Shown: positions 18,095 through 26,538, numbered from the stretch's first letter. The stretch is 64,000 bases of DNA from Candidatus Obscuribacterales bacterium (GCA_031292355.1 JARLHI010000060.1:310001-374000); one strand, 5' to 3'. Numbers and translations: made by a program. The notes: a model not told the origin generated them from the letters alone.

Positions 18095-19660
18095 ATGGAA
18101 GTCAAATTGAACGAATCAGAAGACAAGATTTCTGCCAAGAGCGCTCAATTCGAGGAAAAGAGAGCACATATTCGCAAAGGCGGCGCTCCCAAATATCATC
18201 AAAAGGCGACCGAAGAAGGAAAGCTCTTCGTCCGCGAGCGTTTGAGACTCTTGCTCGACCCGGGCTTTGAACTAGAAGACGCCGACCTTGCTAACAATAT
18301 GGAAAAGGACCTGCCAGCTGATGGAGTTGTCACGGGTGTTGGCCAAATCGAAGGCAAAACTGTTTGCTTCATGGCCAACGACTCAACCATTAAGGCTGGA
18401 TCGTGGGGTTGGCGTACGGTCGAAAAAATCATTCGCATTCAGGAAACTGCTCAGAAATTGAGAGTGCCTCTGATTTATCTGGTTGACTCTGCTGGTGCTC
18501 GCATCACCGACCAAATTGAGATGTTTCCTGGTCGCCGTGGCGCTGGGAAAATATTCCACAACCAGGTTAATCTTTCTGGCTTTATTCCTCAGATTTGTCT
18601 GCTCTTTGGACCATCTGCTGCTGGCGGCGCCTATATCCCAGCATTTTGCGACATCGTCATCATGAACGACGGCAAAGCCTCGATGTATCTTGGCTCTCCT
18701 CGCATGGCTGAGATGGTTATTGGCGAGAAAGTTTCACTCGAAGAAATGGGTGGTGCCAAAATGCACTGCTCGGTCAGCGGTTGTGGTGACGTGCTCGTGA
18801 AGTCGGAAGAAGAAGCAATCAAATTGTGCAAAGACTATTTGCGTTTCATGCCTTCCAATTGCCACCAACTGCCATCCTTGCTCCCTACAACAGAACCTGC
18901 ATTCAACCCAAAATCGTTGGATGAAATCATTCCTGAAAAGGAAAATATTCCCTTCGATATGTATCAGGTTATTGATAAGTTGATTGATGCTGGATCGTTT
19001 TTTGAAATTAAAAAGCTATTTGCTGCCGAGCTGATTACTGGTTTTGGTCGCATCGGTGGACGGGCTGTGGGCATTGTTGCCAATCAGCCGCGCGTTAAAG
19101 GTGGAGTGCTTTTCGTTGATTCATCCGATAAGGCTGCGCGTTTTGTCTGGTTGTGTGATGCCTTCAATATTCCGCTTTTATTTTTAGCCGATGTGCCTGG
19201 ATTTATGATTGGCAGCAAGGTTGAGAAGGCTGGCATGATTCGCTCTGGTGCCAAAATGATTTCAGCTGTATCGTCCGCGACGGTGCCCAAAATCTCAATC
19301 ATTGTGCGTAAAGCATATGGTGCTGGTTTGTACGCAATGTGCGGTCCAGCTTTTGAACCGGATGTTTGTTTAGCTCTGCCAACTGCCTGGATTGCTGTGA
19401 TGGGACCGGAAGCTGCTGTTAATGCCGTTTTCTACAACAAGATTATGGAAAAACCAGAAGCTGAGCGTCCGGCTTACGTTGAGCAATTGCGCAATGAATA
19501 TCGAGAAGATGTCGATATTTACAAATTGGCTTCCGAGATGATTGTCGACGGCATGGTTTCACCGCGACATCTGCGCTCTGAACTGGTCAATCGTTTTAAC
19601 GCATACGCGAATAAAACGATGCCGAAGATTGATAAAAAGCGCAGCGTCTTGCCTGTTTAA
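18095..19660 (+). CDS. Acyl-CoA carboxylase carboxyltransferase (beta) subunit, propionyl-CoA-type
   Basis: From the ATG at 18095, preceded by GGATCAGG, the product is 521 residues. An in-frame start at 18020 would add an unlikely hydrophobic leader. It has the two crotonase-like carboxyltransferase halves of PccB/MmdA proteins: RKGGAPKYHQ and LVDSAGARITDQ in the N half, GPSAAGGAYIPAFCD (oxyanion-hole glycines), and IPLLFLADVPGFMIGS and YGAGLYAMCGP in the C half. These enzymes move CO2 from biotin to propionyl-, acetyl- or longer acyl-CoA. No biotin carboxylase or biotin carrier gene is nearby. It may function with the mutase subunit at 10341 in methylmalonyl-CoA metabolism. Confidence 0.9.
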   Translation: MEVKLNESEDKISAKSAQFEEKRAHIRKGGAPKYHQKATEEGKLFVRERLRLLLDPGFELEDADLANNMEKDLPADGVVTGVGQIEGKTVCFMANDSTIKAGSWGWRTVEKIIRIQETAQKLRVPLIYLVDSAGARITDQIEMFPGRRGAGKIFHNQVNLSGFIPQICLLFGPSAAGGAYIPAFCDIVIMNDGKASMYLGSPRMAEMVIGEKVSLEEMGGAKMHCSVSGCGDVLVKSEEEAIKLCKDYLRFMPSNCHQLPSLLPTTEPAFNPKSLDEIIPEKENIPFDMYQVIDKLIDAGSFFEIKKLFAAELITGFGRIGGRAVGIVANQPRVKGGVLFVDSSDKAARFVWLCDAFNIPLLFLADVPGFMIGSKVEKAGMIRSGAKMISAVSSATVPKISIIVRKAYGAGLYAMCGPAFEPDVCLALPTAWIAVMGPEAAVNAVFYNKIMEKPEAERPAYVEQLRNEYREDVDIYKLASEMIVDGMVSPRHLRSELVNRFNAYANKTMPKIDKKRSVLPV

Positions 19661-19712
19661 TCGAAAAAATTGTTTTTACACTTTTATTGTTCTCTGTGAG
19701 GGGGATTAATTC

Positions 19713-20411
19713 GTGGCATCAAATATGGTTAGCGTTAAACTCAAAGACAATCAGGTCATGCAGTGTTATGTCTCTAAGCCAGAGCGTCAATCTGCCCCAG
19801 CGATTGTCATAGTGCAAGAGATTTTTGGTATCACCGATTGGCTCAAAAGCTTTGCCGACGGTCTTGCGGCAAAGGGCTATGTGGCAATAGTGCCTGATTT
19901 GTTCTGTCGCCTCGAACCCAATCTAAAGCTCGATGATAACAACGAAAAGGAATTACAAAAGGCCTTCAAGCTCTATGGTCAATTCGATCAGAATCAAGGC
20001 GTCGACGACTTAAAGGAAGTCGTGGAGTGGGCTCGCAAAGCTGATGGCACAAGCGGCAAAGTCGGAATCACCGGTTTTTGTCTGGGCGGTTTGATGACCT
20101 ATTTTATGGCTTGTCGCTCCAGCGTCGATTGTGCCGTCGCTTATTATGGTGGCGGCATCGATCAGCATTTAGACGAATCCGTGTCGATTAAGAAGCCATT
20201 CGTGCTTCACCTGGCCGAAAACGATCAGTACATCAACAAAGCTGCGCAAGAGAAAATCATTGCCGCGCTTGACGATGACGAAAAGTTGAATGTTCATATT
20301 TATCCAGGTGTCGACCACGCATTTTGTCGTGTCGGCGGGCATGCTTATTTTGAGCCAGCGGCAAAGTTGGCTAACGAAAGTACTGATGAGTTCTTCGCGA
20401 GCAATCTTTGA
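19713..20411 (+). CDS. Dienelactone hydrolase-family protein
   Basis: This 232-residue alpha/beta hydrolase has the dienelactone hydrolase nucleophile motif GFCLGG (Cys near residue 124). An Asp in LAENDQYIN (near residue 171) and a His in PGVDHAFCR (near residue 200) complete a Cys-Asp-His triad. The N-terminal IVIVQEIFGITDWLKSFAD is also typical. Family members hydrolyse cyclic or activated esters; many genomes carry paralogues whose substrates are unknown. The start is GTG with GAGGGGG ahead. It lies 52 bases after the carboxylase gene and could share its transcript. Confidence 0.9.
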   Translation: MASNMVSVKLKDNQVMQCYVSKPERQSAPAIVIVQEIFGITDWLKSFADGLAAKGYVAIVPDLFCRLEPNLKLDDNNEKELQKAFKLYGQFDQNQGVDDLKEVVEWARKADGTSGKVGITGFCLGGLMTYFMACRSSVDCAVAYYGGGIDQHLDESVSIKKPFVLHLAENDQYINKAAQEKIIAALDDDEKLNVHIYPGVDHAFCRVGGHAYFEPAAKLANESTDEFFASNL

Positions 20412-20515
20412 GGGTTTGTTCTCATTTTCGGAAACCTTTAATGGTCTTGATGCTTCTCTACTGAGATGGTCGGGTTTTAAATTGGCCAAACTGGTGACAT
20501 CTGGAGGTTAGGAAA

Positions 20516-20767
20516 ATGTGGAGTGACGAGCAACTTAATGACGCCATCAAGGTTCTTTTGCATAGCTCTGGCGAAAAATGCGTTCAGAAGGTTGAGGATA
20601 AGCTTGAAGATGGTAGCAAGGAAACTTATGTGGTGGTCGGCGACGTTACCTACACAGACCCTTTGTATATAGAAGCCTTGGATTCTCTGGTCAAAAAAGG
20701 GCAGATGAAGGCTACAGGCGACAGCACCGAAAAAGGTCGTTCGTCTTATAAATTGGTAGGCAATTAA
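20516..20767 (+). CDS. Small hypothetical protein, 83 aa
   Basis: A strong GGAGG ribosome-binding site sits just ahead of the ATG. The product is soluble, acidic-basic mixed and lacks a signal peptide. The pattern (helix, two beta strands around YVVVGDVTY, helix, terminal strand) could be a winged-helix-like small domain, but I do not recognise a family. It follows the dienelactone hydrolase gene by about 100 bases and precedes a hairpin terminator. Confidence 0.7.
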   Translation: MWSDEQLNDAIKVLLHSSGEKCVQKVEDKLEDGSKETYVVVGDVTYTDPLYIEALDSLVKKGQMKATGDSTEKGRSSYKLVGN

Positions 20768-20768
20768 C

Positions 20769-20803
20769 TTAAGCCAGCCGTTCCCCCGGCAAGCTTAATT
20801 TTG
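20769..20803 (+). terminator. Putative terminator hairpin
   Basis: Nested arms TTAAGC/GCTTAA and GCCG/CGGC form a stem-loop immediately after the stop of the 83-residue protein gene. The hairpin is followed by ATTTTG, a short T tract. It could serve as a terminator for the plus-strand run 18095-20767. Confidence 0.5.
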
Positions 20804-20938
20804 CGCCTCAAATAAATCGGTCTCTCCGTTTGCGTATTTCTACCAGCGACATTCTGTGTCTATCTGGTTAATCTATTTTCTGAAGATCAAAAGCTACAGG
20901 CTTTATTCGCAGAAGATAACGCAAGCGGAGAGTTAACT

Positions 20939-21169
20939 ATGGAAGCGCATGCTAGTAAATGGGATATTCATTTTCGCAGGTGGATGCCGGTTGCCCTTGG
21001 AACCGTCGGTTTGGCTCTGGTTGTCCTGTCTCAATTTCTGGTCGCCGATGTAAGCTCTGACGCGGTAATCAGCAAGCTAGCCGGGATGATTTTGTTCGTA
21101 GGGGGCATAATTTCTGTAGTGATTGCCCTGATTAGTTTCTTCCTTCGTGATCACGAAGAAATCTGGTAG
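20939..21169 (+). CDS. Small two-helix membrane protein, 76 aa
   Basis: A GGAGAG ribosome-binding site precedes the ATG. The polar N-terminus (about 15 residues) is followed by two hydrophobic helices (about residues 17-35 and 46-68) with a short loop, ending in charged HEEIW. No family is recognised. It stands alone between two hairpin-bearing gaps. Confidence 0.68.
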   Translation: MEAHASKWDIHFRRWMPVALGTVGLALVVLSQFLVADVSSDAVISKLAGMILFVGGIISVVIALISFFLRDHEEIW

Positions 21170-21290
21170 TTTCTACATAGTGCTGTGAGGTTGTTCACGA
21201 CTTCTCCACGGCTCCAGTGATAGTCTACTGAAAGTTCCCGGGCGATCCTAACCGATAGCTAGCCCAATCAAATGACTTTGGTGGATGATT

Positions 21291-22127
21291 ATGTCTTCTG
21301 GATATTTGATCAAAATTTCTCGAAACAAGTTTTTCTTCTTCGCAGCGATTTTGCTTTCATTCGGCTCGGTATCTTTAATATCAACGGCGCCGGCGTTTGC
21401 GAAGCATAAAGAATTGCCTGTAGCTAATATTTTCACGCCCGCAGCCAATCAAATCGCTACCACTCCTGTTTTTGTCAGTGGCAACGGCAAACCAATCGTT
21501 AATAAACCGAGTGAGGAGCCTTCTTGGGACAATGTTAAGGCACTGCCAGATATAAAACCTGAGCAAACAAAAACTATCAATAAGATGCGCGACCAGTACA
21601 ACAAATCCATGGCATCTATTCGCAACGAAATAAATGATGCGAACCAAAAGTTGAAGAATTTAAAGGAACATAAGCCGATTATGGCTTCGACAGAACGTTT
21701 ACCAGCGCCCCTTGGTTTGATGACTCCTGATGGCAAACCTTATATGGGACCACTCCTAGGCGATGCGAGTCTTGGCAATATGGAAAATGGCGAAGAGTCG
21801 GTCGATGAAGTGCAAGCGCATATCGATTCTCTCAAGCAAGAAATCAGTGAGTTGAACAAATCCAATGATAGCCAATTGAAAGCCACTTTGACTGCCGATC
21901 AACTCGGTGAGCTGGACTTGATGCGCCAGGGAAAATTGATCATTAAAGAACCCAAAAATGTTCTTGCTGATGCTCATTCTTTACCTGCTCCTGGACCGTC
22001 CAATTCTTCATCGCCGCCTACAACTGGTTCTCAGTCAGGCAGTGCAGCTGGCGCTAAAATTCTTGGTCGGGTGTTGCGTTCGTCTGCGAAAAGTCTTATA
22101 TATCGAGCCGCCATGGGTGGTTTTTAA
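21291..22127 (+). CDS. Secreted coiled-coil protein, hypothetical
   Basis: The ATG at 21291 is chosen over an in-frame ATG at 21285 because GGTGG lies six bases ahead of it. The 278-residue product has a Sec signal peptide with a hydrophobic core and cleavage site after APAFA. The middle section (about residues 85-125 and 160-215) is rich in heptad-like Lys/Glu/Asn/Leu patterns such as IRNEINDANQKLKNLKEHK, suggesting coiled coils. The C-terminus is Ser/Pro/Gly-rich. It is probably periplasmic or surface-associated. No known domain. Confidence 0.7.
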   Translation: MSSGYLIKISRNKFFFFAAILLSFGSVSLISTAPAFAKHKELPVANIFTPAANQIATTPVFVSGNGKPIVNKPSEEPSWDNVKALPDIKPEQTKTINKMRDQYNKSMASIRNEINDANQKLKNLKEHKPIMASTERLPAPLGLMTPDGKPYMGPLLGDASLGNMENGEESVDEVQAHIDSLKQEISELNKSNDSQLKATLTADQLGELDLMRQGKLIIKEPKNVLADAHSLPAPGPSNSSSPPTTGSQSGSAAGAKILGRVLRSSAKSLIYRAAMGGF

Positions 22128-22162
22128 ATTGAATTGAACTGCCCGAACTGACTGTACAAGCT

Positions 22163-22753
22163 GTGCTTAGTCAGGTTATGCTTGCTTTGATGCGAGAAAT
22201 TGATGTTCGTCGCGCCTTGCATGGTGCGCAAATTCGAAAGTTGATGTACGACGATCCGCTCGGCTTGATCGTTGACGAACTGGGCATAGAAGAAGGAAAG
22301 TTTCGCATTGATGTCGCTGTCATCAACTCCAGATTTCATGGCTTCGAAATTAAGAGTGCATCCGACAATCTCGACCGACTGCCCGCTCAGCAAAATTCTT
22401 ACAACAAAATCTTTGACCACATGACTTTGGTTGCCGATGAAAAGCATGTAGTTCAGGCCATGAAAATTGTGCCACCGTGGTGGGGCCTGGTCGTGGCCAC
22501 AACGGTGGCATCAAAAGTGCAGTTGGAAGAAATCTGGCGTTCGCAATTGAATCCGCAAGTTGACTCTTATGCGCTTTGCCAACTTCTATGGCGCGACGAA
22601 GCTTTAGAAGTGCTTAAAGATTTAGGACTGCACCGTGAGCTGCGAAACCGTTCCAGAACCTTGATGTGGAAGCTCTTAGCTACCACCTTGTCGGCGTCTG
22701 ATTTGCGCGGTACGGTCTCGGCTAAAATCCGACTGCGTAAAGACTGGCGCTAG
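22163..22753 (+). CDS. sce7726-family, PD-(D/E)XK-nuclease-like protein
   Basis: The 196-residue frame starts at GTG; ATGs at 22178 and 22190 are alternatives, the last giving MREIDVRRAL, close to the usual family start. The core FRIDVAVINSRFHGFEIKS has the D...ExK arrangement of PD-(D/E)XK nucleases, as in sce7726 proteins, which are often found on mobile or defence-rich DNA. Later features are VADEKHVVQAMKIVP and a tryptophan-containing VPPWWGLVVAT segment. No partner toxin, methylase or phage gene is adjacent, so its role is open. Confidence 0.72.
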   Translation: MLSQVMLALMREIDVRRALHGAQIRKLMYDDPLGLIVDELGIEEGKFRIDVAVINSRFHGFEIKSASDNLDRLPAQQNSYNKIFDHMTLVADEKHVVQAMKIVPPWWGLVVATTVASKVQLEEIWRSQLNPQVDSYALCQLLWRDEALEVLKDLGLHRELRNRSRTLMWKLLATTLSASDLRGTVSAKIRLRKDWR

Positions 22754-22770
22754 TACTTTTTTGTCACTTA

Positions 22771-22807
22771 ACACTCGAAACCCTTTCTCTGACGCTCATT
22801 CGAGTGT
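22771..22807. repeat. Inverted repeat in the ompH upstream region
   Basis: Perfect 9-base arms ACACTCGAA (22771-22779) and TTCGAGTGT (22799-22807) surround a 19-base loop. No T run follows on either strand. It lies between the sce7726 gene stop and the ompH promoter, so it could be an operator or a processed hairpin. Confidence 0.5.
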
Positions 22808-22846
22808 CGGTGAGATGCGCGTAAAAATGTCAGCGGGACTCTCATG

Positions 22847-22852
22847 TATAAT
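22847..22852 (+). promoter_or_regulatory. Putative -10 box of the OmpH-like gene
   Basis: A perfect TATAAT preceded by TG lies 32 bases ahead of the ribosome-binding site and start of the chaperone gene. The -35 region is a poor match. Confidence 0.45.
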
Positions 22853-22884
22853 CTGGCCCTTACTCTAAATTGAAGGGGACATAA

Positions 22885-23478
22885 ATGAAAAAGTATGGCT
22901 ACTTGGCGCTTCTGGCGGTTTCGTTGCTCGGAGCTAATGTGCCGGCTTTAGCTCAATCGGCAAAATCAGCCACAGCCACTTCTGTGAAAATAGGCTATTT
23001 CAATCTCAATTTAGTAAAATCTGTATATCCAGGTTCCGCTGAATCAGAATCTTTGAAGAATCAGGCCGAGGCTCAATTGAAGAATGATGTGGAAAACGCC
23101 AACAAAAACATTCAAAAATTGAGAGATGCTAAAAAATCCGAGGAAGAAGTGACAAAAGCAGTGCACGACACGCAATTGTCTATCAACGCTGAGCAGGGAG
23201 CACTGGCAAAACTAATTCAAGGTCAGGTTCAGGTAGCTCGCGAAAGAATCTATGGCGCTGTTAATCAGGTTGCTAAAGACAAAGGGCTAGACATCGTCAT
23301 CGATGCCGATGGCTTATTCGCTGGTGGCAAGACTGTTTTGGCTAACGGTATTGATATCACTCAAGATTTGACCAAATTACTCGCTCCTCAATTGGGCACC
23401 ACAAGTGGTGGCAGTAGCGCTCCACGTGAATCTGCTCCAGCAGCTGCAGCCAAGAAAGCGCCGGCTGCCGCTCAATAG
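22885..23478 (+). CDS. OmpH/Skp-family periplasmic chaperone-like protein
   Basis: The ribosome-binding site AAGGGGA precedes the ATG. The 197-residue product has a Sec signal peptide (cleavage after ALAQ or ALA). The OmpH/Skp core then begins with VKIGYFNLNLVKSVYPG, continues with a long coiled-coil (about residues 55-115), and ends with the return strand DKGLDIVIDADGLFAGG. Skp proteins hold unfolded outer-membrane proteins in the periplasm. An Ala/Pro/Lys-rich tail extends the C-terminus beyond the usual family end. It has its own promoter and a clear terminator, so it is probably monocistronic. Confidence 0.85.
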   Translation: MKKYGYLALLAVSLLGANVPALAQSAKSATATSVKIGYFNLNLVKSVYPGSAESESLKNQAEAQLKNDVENANKNIQKLRDAKKSEEEVTKAVHDTQLSINAEQGALAKLIQGQVQVARERIYGAVNQVAKDKGLDIVIDADGLFAGGKTVLANGIDITQDLTKLLAPQLGTTSGGSSAPRESAPAAAAKKAPAAAQ

Positions 23479-23501
23479 ACAATCAGCCCTATATAAAATT
23501 C

Positions 23502-23540
23502 GAACCGTCTAGAGAAACCTGGGCGGTTCTTTCATTTTTT
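23502..23540 (+). terminator. Rho-independent terminator after the OmpH-like gene
   Basis: GAACCG (23502-23507) pairs with CGGTTC (23524-23529), followed by a T-rich tail ending in six Ts. It lies 24 bases after the chaperone stop codon. Confidence 0.75.
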
Positions 23541-23724
23541 GCAATAGGTATTGATGTACATCCGGCAGATTTAATCTTCACCATATCTGAAATGTCAACT
23601 TAATGTTGACTGCGTAATTTCCACATTGCAGACGGCTTTGGGCGAGAGTAATTTGACACCTACGAAAAGCGCTTGCAGCGACTAATTCGAAACTACCAAA
23701 TACGTCCAGTAGAGGGGATTCAAA

Positions 23725-25011
23725 ATGAGTGAAGTCGGACCCAACCCATACAACTCAGGCTTAGATCAGACCACAGCTCCTCCATCAGCCAGAGTGGAAC
23801 ACGACGAAGCCCTTGCTCGAATTCATCAAGAATTGCACGATCAACCTCATCATTCTCGGTTTCACGGATTGAATCTGGGCATCATCAAAATCGGTGTCAC
23901 CGACGAAGGTTCACTCGATTTTGGTGCCAATATCGGTATCGCCAAAGCCGAAGTCAAACTAGGTCTAGAAAACAGTGTTCATGCAGGTGTCGGTTTGGGA
24001 CCAATCGTCGGAGCAGAAGGCGGTGTCGGGGTCGGCGTCAATAAGCATGGCTTTCACGCAGGCGTCGGCGCTGGTGGACATGCTCTAGGGTTGGCTGGTG
24101 TAGGTGGCGAAGTCGGTGCGAAGTTAGGCGACGCAGTTGGCGCCGATGGTGTCGCTGGAGTTTACGTAGGACCGCAAGAAGCTCGTGCTGGCGGTCGCGG
24201 CGGAGCTGGAGCAGCTCTTGGACAAGCGGGGCTAGATGCTGCAGTTGGCGCAGACATATATGCCGGTCAATTTGCAGGACTCAACGCCGGTGGTCAATTA
24301 AGTTTAAATCGCGATTCTCAAGTTGGTGTAGATGCTGGCGGTAATATCGATCGCTACGCTGGTCGCACCGGAGTTGGTTTTTTCTCCGATGGAAATAGCC
24401 AGGTCCGCGCCGATGTTTATGCTGATGGTGCTAATGGACGAACCACTACTTATGGTGATATCAATCCTCCGCAACCTGTCTATGATGGTGGCCCACAATA
24501 TGGTGCCTACGATAGCGCTGCCCGTCCTGTGGCTTACGACGGTTATGCCCCTGGCGATGCTCGTCCACTTCCGCCAGTTGCTCCTATTACTGAAGCACCT
24601 TTGCCGCCTCCACCACCAGTTGCCAGTGATGCTCCGACACCGCTTGCTCCTCCAGCTCCAATTACCGAAGCGCCACTGCCGCCAGTGAAGCCGGAACATG
24701 TTGTTGTTCATCCAACTCATGCTCAAGTTGACGCCGCCTATCACAAGGCATTGAAAGAAGAGTGTGATAAGTCATCGTATACGGTGCAAAAGGGCGATAC
24801 CTATCTCAAAATTGCTCAGAAGTTGATGCCACAGGAACAAGATAGAATTGCTCTTTATGTCGAAGCTGCAAAATTGCAAGACCTTCATGAACGCAACGGC
24901 TATCACAGTTTGAAACCTGGTCAAAGAATTGCAACTCGTGAAGCCTCTGAGGTCAATCACGATGCTGTCATGAAAGCCGCTGATTATTCCGCATCCGACT
25001 TGTCCAGCTAG
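23725..25011 (+). CDS. Gly-rich repeat, Pro-rich linker and LysM-domain protein
   Basis: A good ribosome-binding site (AGAGGGGA) precedes the ATG. The 428-residue protein has three parts. Residues about 45-240 form a Gly/Val/Ala-rich repetitive region with alternating small residues (for example GVGVGVNKHGFHAGVGAGG). Residues about 255-335 are a Pro-rich linker with the unit PITEAPLPP repeated. Residues about 348-400 form a LysM-like module (YTVQKGDTYLKIAQKLMP ... LKPGQRI) that would bind peptidoglycan. No signal peptide or membrane helix is visible, which is odd for a wall-binding protein. Function unknown; a structural or surface-layer role is a guess. Confidence 0.75.
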   Translation: MSEVGPNPYNSGLDQTTAPPSARVEHDEALARIHQELHDQPHHSRFHGLNLGIIKIGVTDEGSLDFGANIGIAKAEVKLGLENSVHAGVGLGPIVGAEGGVGVGVNKHGFHAGVGAGGHALGLAGVGGEVGAKLGDAVGADGVAGVYVGPQEARAGGRGGAGAALGQAGLDAAVGADIYAGQFAGLNAGGQLSLNRDSQVGVDAGGNIDRYAGRTGVGFFSDGNSQVRADVYADGANGRTTTYGDINPPQPVYDGGPQYGAYDSAARPVAYDGYAPGDARPLPPVAPITEAPLPPPPPVASDAPTPLAPPAPITEAPLPPVKPEHVVVHPTHAQVDAAYHKALKEECDKSSYTVQKGDTYLKIAQKLMPQEQDRIALYVEAAKLQDLHERNGYHSLKPGQRIATREASEVNHDAVMKAADYSASDLSS

Positions 25012-25088
25012 CTAAGTCCTGACCTTTCAAAACCTTCGCCAAAATCTTCGCAGATAAACAGGCCAGTGAACCGTTTTGTTCTCGTCTT

Positions 25089-25760
25089 TCATGAGACGAT
25101 AATGAACAAGTCGTGTTCGCTGGCTTGTTTTAGCGTGAGCAGCATCGATTCCATTACTTCCAGCATTGAGCTTTCGAAGTCCACTTTGCAAAATGCGCCA
25201 CAATCTAATAGATTGAAAGCTTCTTTATAATGTCTCGTCAATAAAATCGTCATTTCTTCGATTTCGCTTTTAGTCAAATAAGCATACATGCCGGCACCTT
25301 TAGTAAGGCTATGACCAGAAAAGCTCCTGCCGTTAATCAAGTAATCAAACAAAATGTGTAATGATGGTTCGAATCTCTGTTCAAACTGTTTGTGCAATTC
25401 TGCCACAGTCTTCAATGACCACATTGCTTCTTCAAAAGTCTTTGACTCGTCATTTTCGTTAAGCCATGGTTGGTTTTTGCCTCTGAACAGAAGGGCAAGC
25501 GCTCTTGCCGACAAGACATCTGCTGCTGTCTCGTCAGTCGTCGAGTCCGAGGTCTTTCTAGCGAAAAAATCTTTCAGGCGAATTTTTGCTTCAGCGCTAA
25601 TTTGCTTTTCTATTTTGCAATTGACCGAGGACGGTAAATTCTGGTCAATGAGATTATCCAGAGCCTTTAATGCAGCTTTGAGGGAATCTGCATTATTAGA
25701 CCCCCTGCAGGACATCACTTTTTCAAAGTCGAAAGCAGTCAAAAATAGCGCTGTGGACAT
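25089..25760 (-). CDS. Hypothetical protein of the hydrogenase operon, 223 aa
   Basis: The ATG at 25760 is four bases after the stop of the maturation protease gene, so this start is preferred over one 39 bases upstream. The product is soluble and mostly helical, with a Cys-containing C-terminal region (NLLDCGAFCKVDFESS) and no signal peptide or recognised domain. Placement as the last gene of the hydrogenase structural operon suggests a role in assembling or regulating that enzyme, but this is inference from context alone. Confidence 0.75.
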   Translation of the reverse strand: MSTALFLTAFDFEKVMSCRGSNNADSLKAALKALDNLIDQNLPSSVNCKIEKQISAEAKIRLKDFFARKTSDSTTDETAADVLSARALALLFRGKNQPWLNENDESKTFEEAMWSLKTVAELHKQFEQRFEPSLHILFDYLINGRSFSGHSLTKGAGMYAYLTKSEIEEMTILLTRHYKEAFNLLDCGAFCKVDFESSMLEVMESMLLTLKQASEHDLFIIVS

Positions 25761-25764
25761 AATG

Positions 25765-26538
25765 TTAGTCCGCATTCTCTTTTGCGTTTGTGAGATCAAC
25801 TACAAGCGCCGCGCTTTCACTTTCCCAGGTGACCTTGAAGCTTTGCTCTTGCTGGTAACTGATACCTAAATCATGCAAAAAGTCAGTGGCGGTTACCACT
25901 CTGTCGCCCTTAGAATTACGCAGTTTAAGTAATCTTCCGCCGCTGGATTGACTGAAAACAGGCATCACAAGAAATCCCGGTGCTCTTTTAAGCAAAGCGA
26001 TTGTTTCTATGCCTGGAAAAAATTTTTGACAGACCTCATAATCGATGTACAAATTGCCATTGCGAACCGAAACTGTTTGTTTTTTCAATTTTGCAATAAT
26101 CTTCTCTACGACTTTATCGGCAGCGTCTTTGATTTTGTCGCTCATATCCAGACCAAAAGAAAGATTTTCGGCCTCAATTAAATACACTGTGATTTCTTTA
26201 GGAAAGTCTTCTCGAAAAATTTTTCTGCCGGCATAGATTGCATGATTCCAGCGAAAATCGTGGAGATTGTATTGTGGTTCCGGGCACGTTTCAAGTACTT
26301 CTCCTGGCACCTCAAAGATTGCTCCAGGCTCTGAATTAGACGAATTCGCATCAATGATGATCAATGCATCGCTGCCTTTTGCCTGAAACATTACCTCCAT
26401 ACCGGCAGTGCCAGCATCAAAAATGCGGATATCTTCGTTACGCGTGTCGCCAAGTAATGATTTAAGCTGTGCGACAACATAGACGCCAGCGCCATCGTCA
26501 CTTCGATTGGAATTACCACAGCCGATTATACTGAGCAA
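25765..26538 (-). CDS. [NiFe]-hydrogenase maturation protease with C-terminal extension
   Basis: The N-terminal ~155 residues fit the HyaD/HybD/HupW-type endopeptidase: IIGCGNSNRSDDGAGVYV at the start (nickel-sensing Asp/Glu region), FDAGTAGMEVMF near residue 42 and IIIDANSSN near residue 60. It would remove the C-terminal peptide of the large subunit after nickel insertion. At 257 residues it is about 100 longer than usual. The extra C-terminal domain (SSGGRLLKLRNSKGDRVVTA, then a beta-rich end) has no assignment from me. The start is TTG, 18 bases after the large-subunit stop; the next gene follows after 4 bases. Confidence 0.88.
   Translation of the reverse strand: MLSIIGCGNSNRSDDGAGVYVVAQLKSLLGDTRNEDIRIFDAGTAGMEVMFQAKGSDALIIIDANSSNSEPGAIFEVPGEVLETCPEPQYNLHDFRWNHAIYAGRKIFREDFPKEITVYLIEAENLSFGLDMSDKIKDAADKVVEKIIAKLKKQTVSVRNGNLYIDYEVCQKFFPGIETIALLKRAPGFLVMPVFSQSSGGRLLKLRNSKGDRVVTATDFLHDLGISYQQEQSFKVTWESESAALVVDLTNAKENAD

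Noticed and set aside
22124..22447. Minus-strand frame opposite the sce7726-like gene
   Set aside because: It is the antisense shadow of a gene with recognisable motifs; no independent support.
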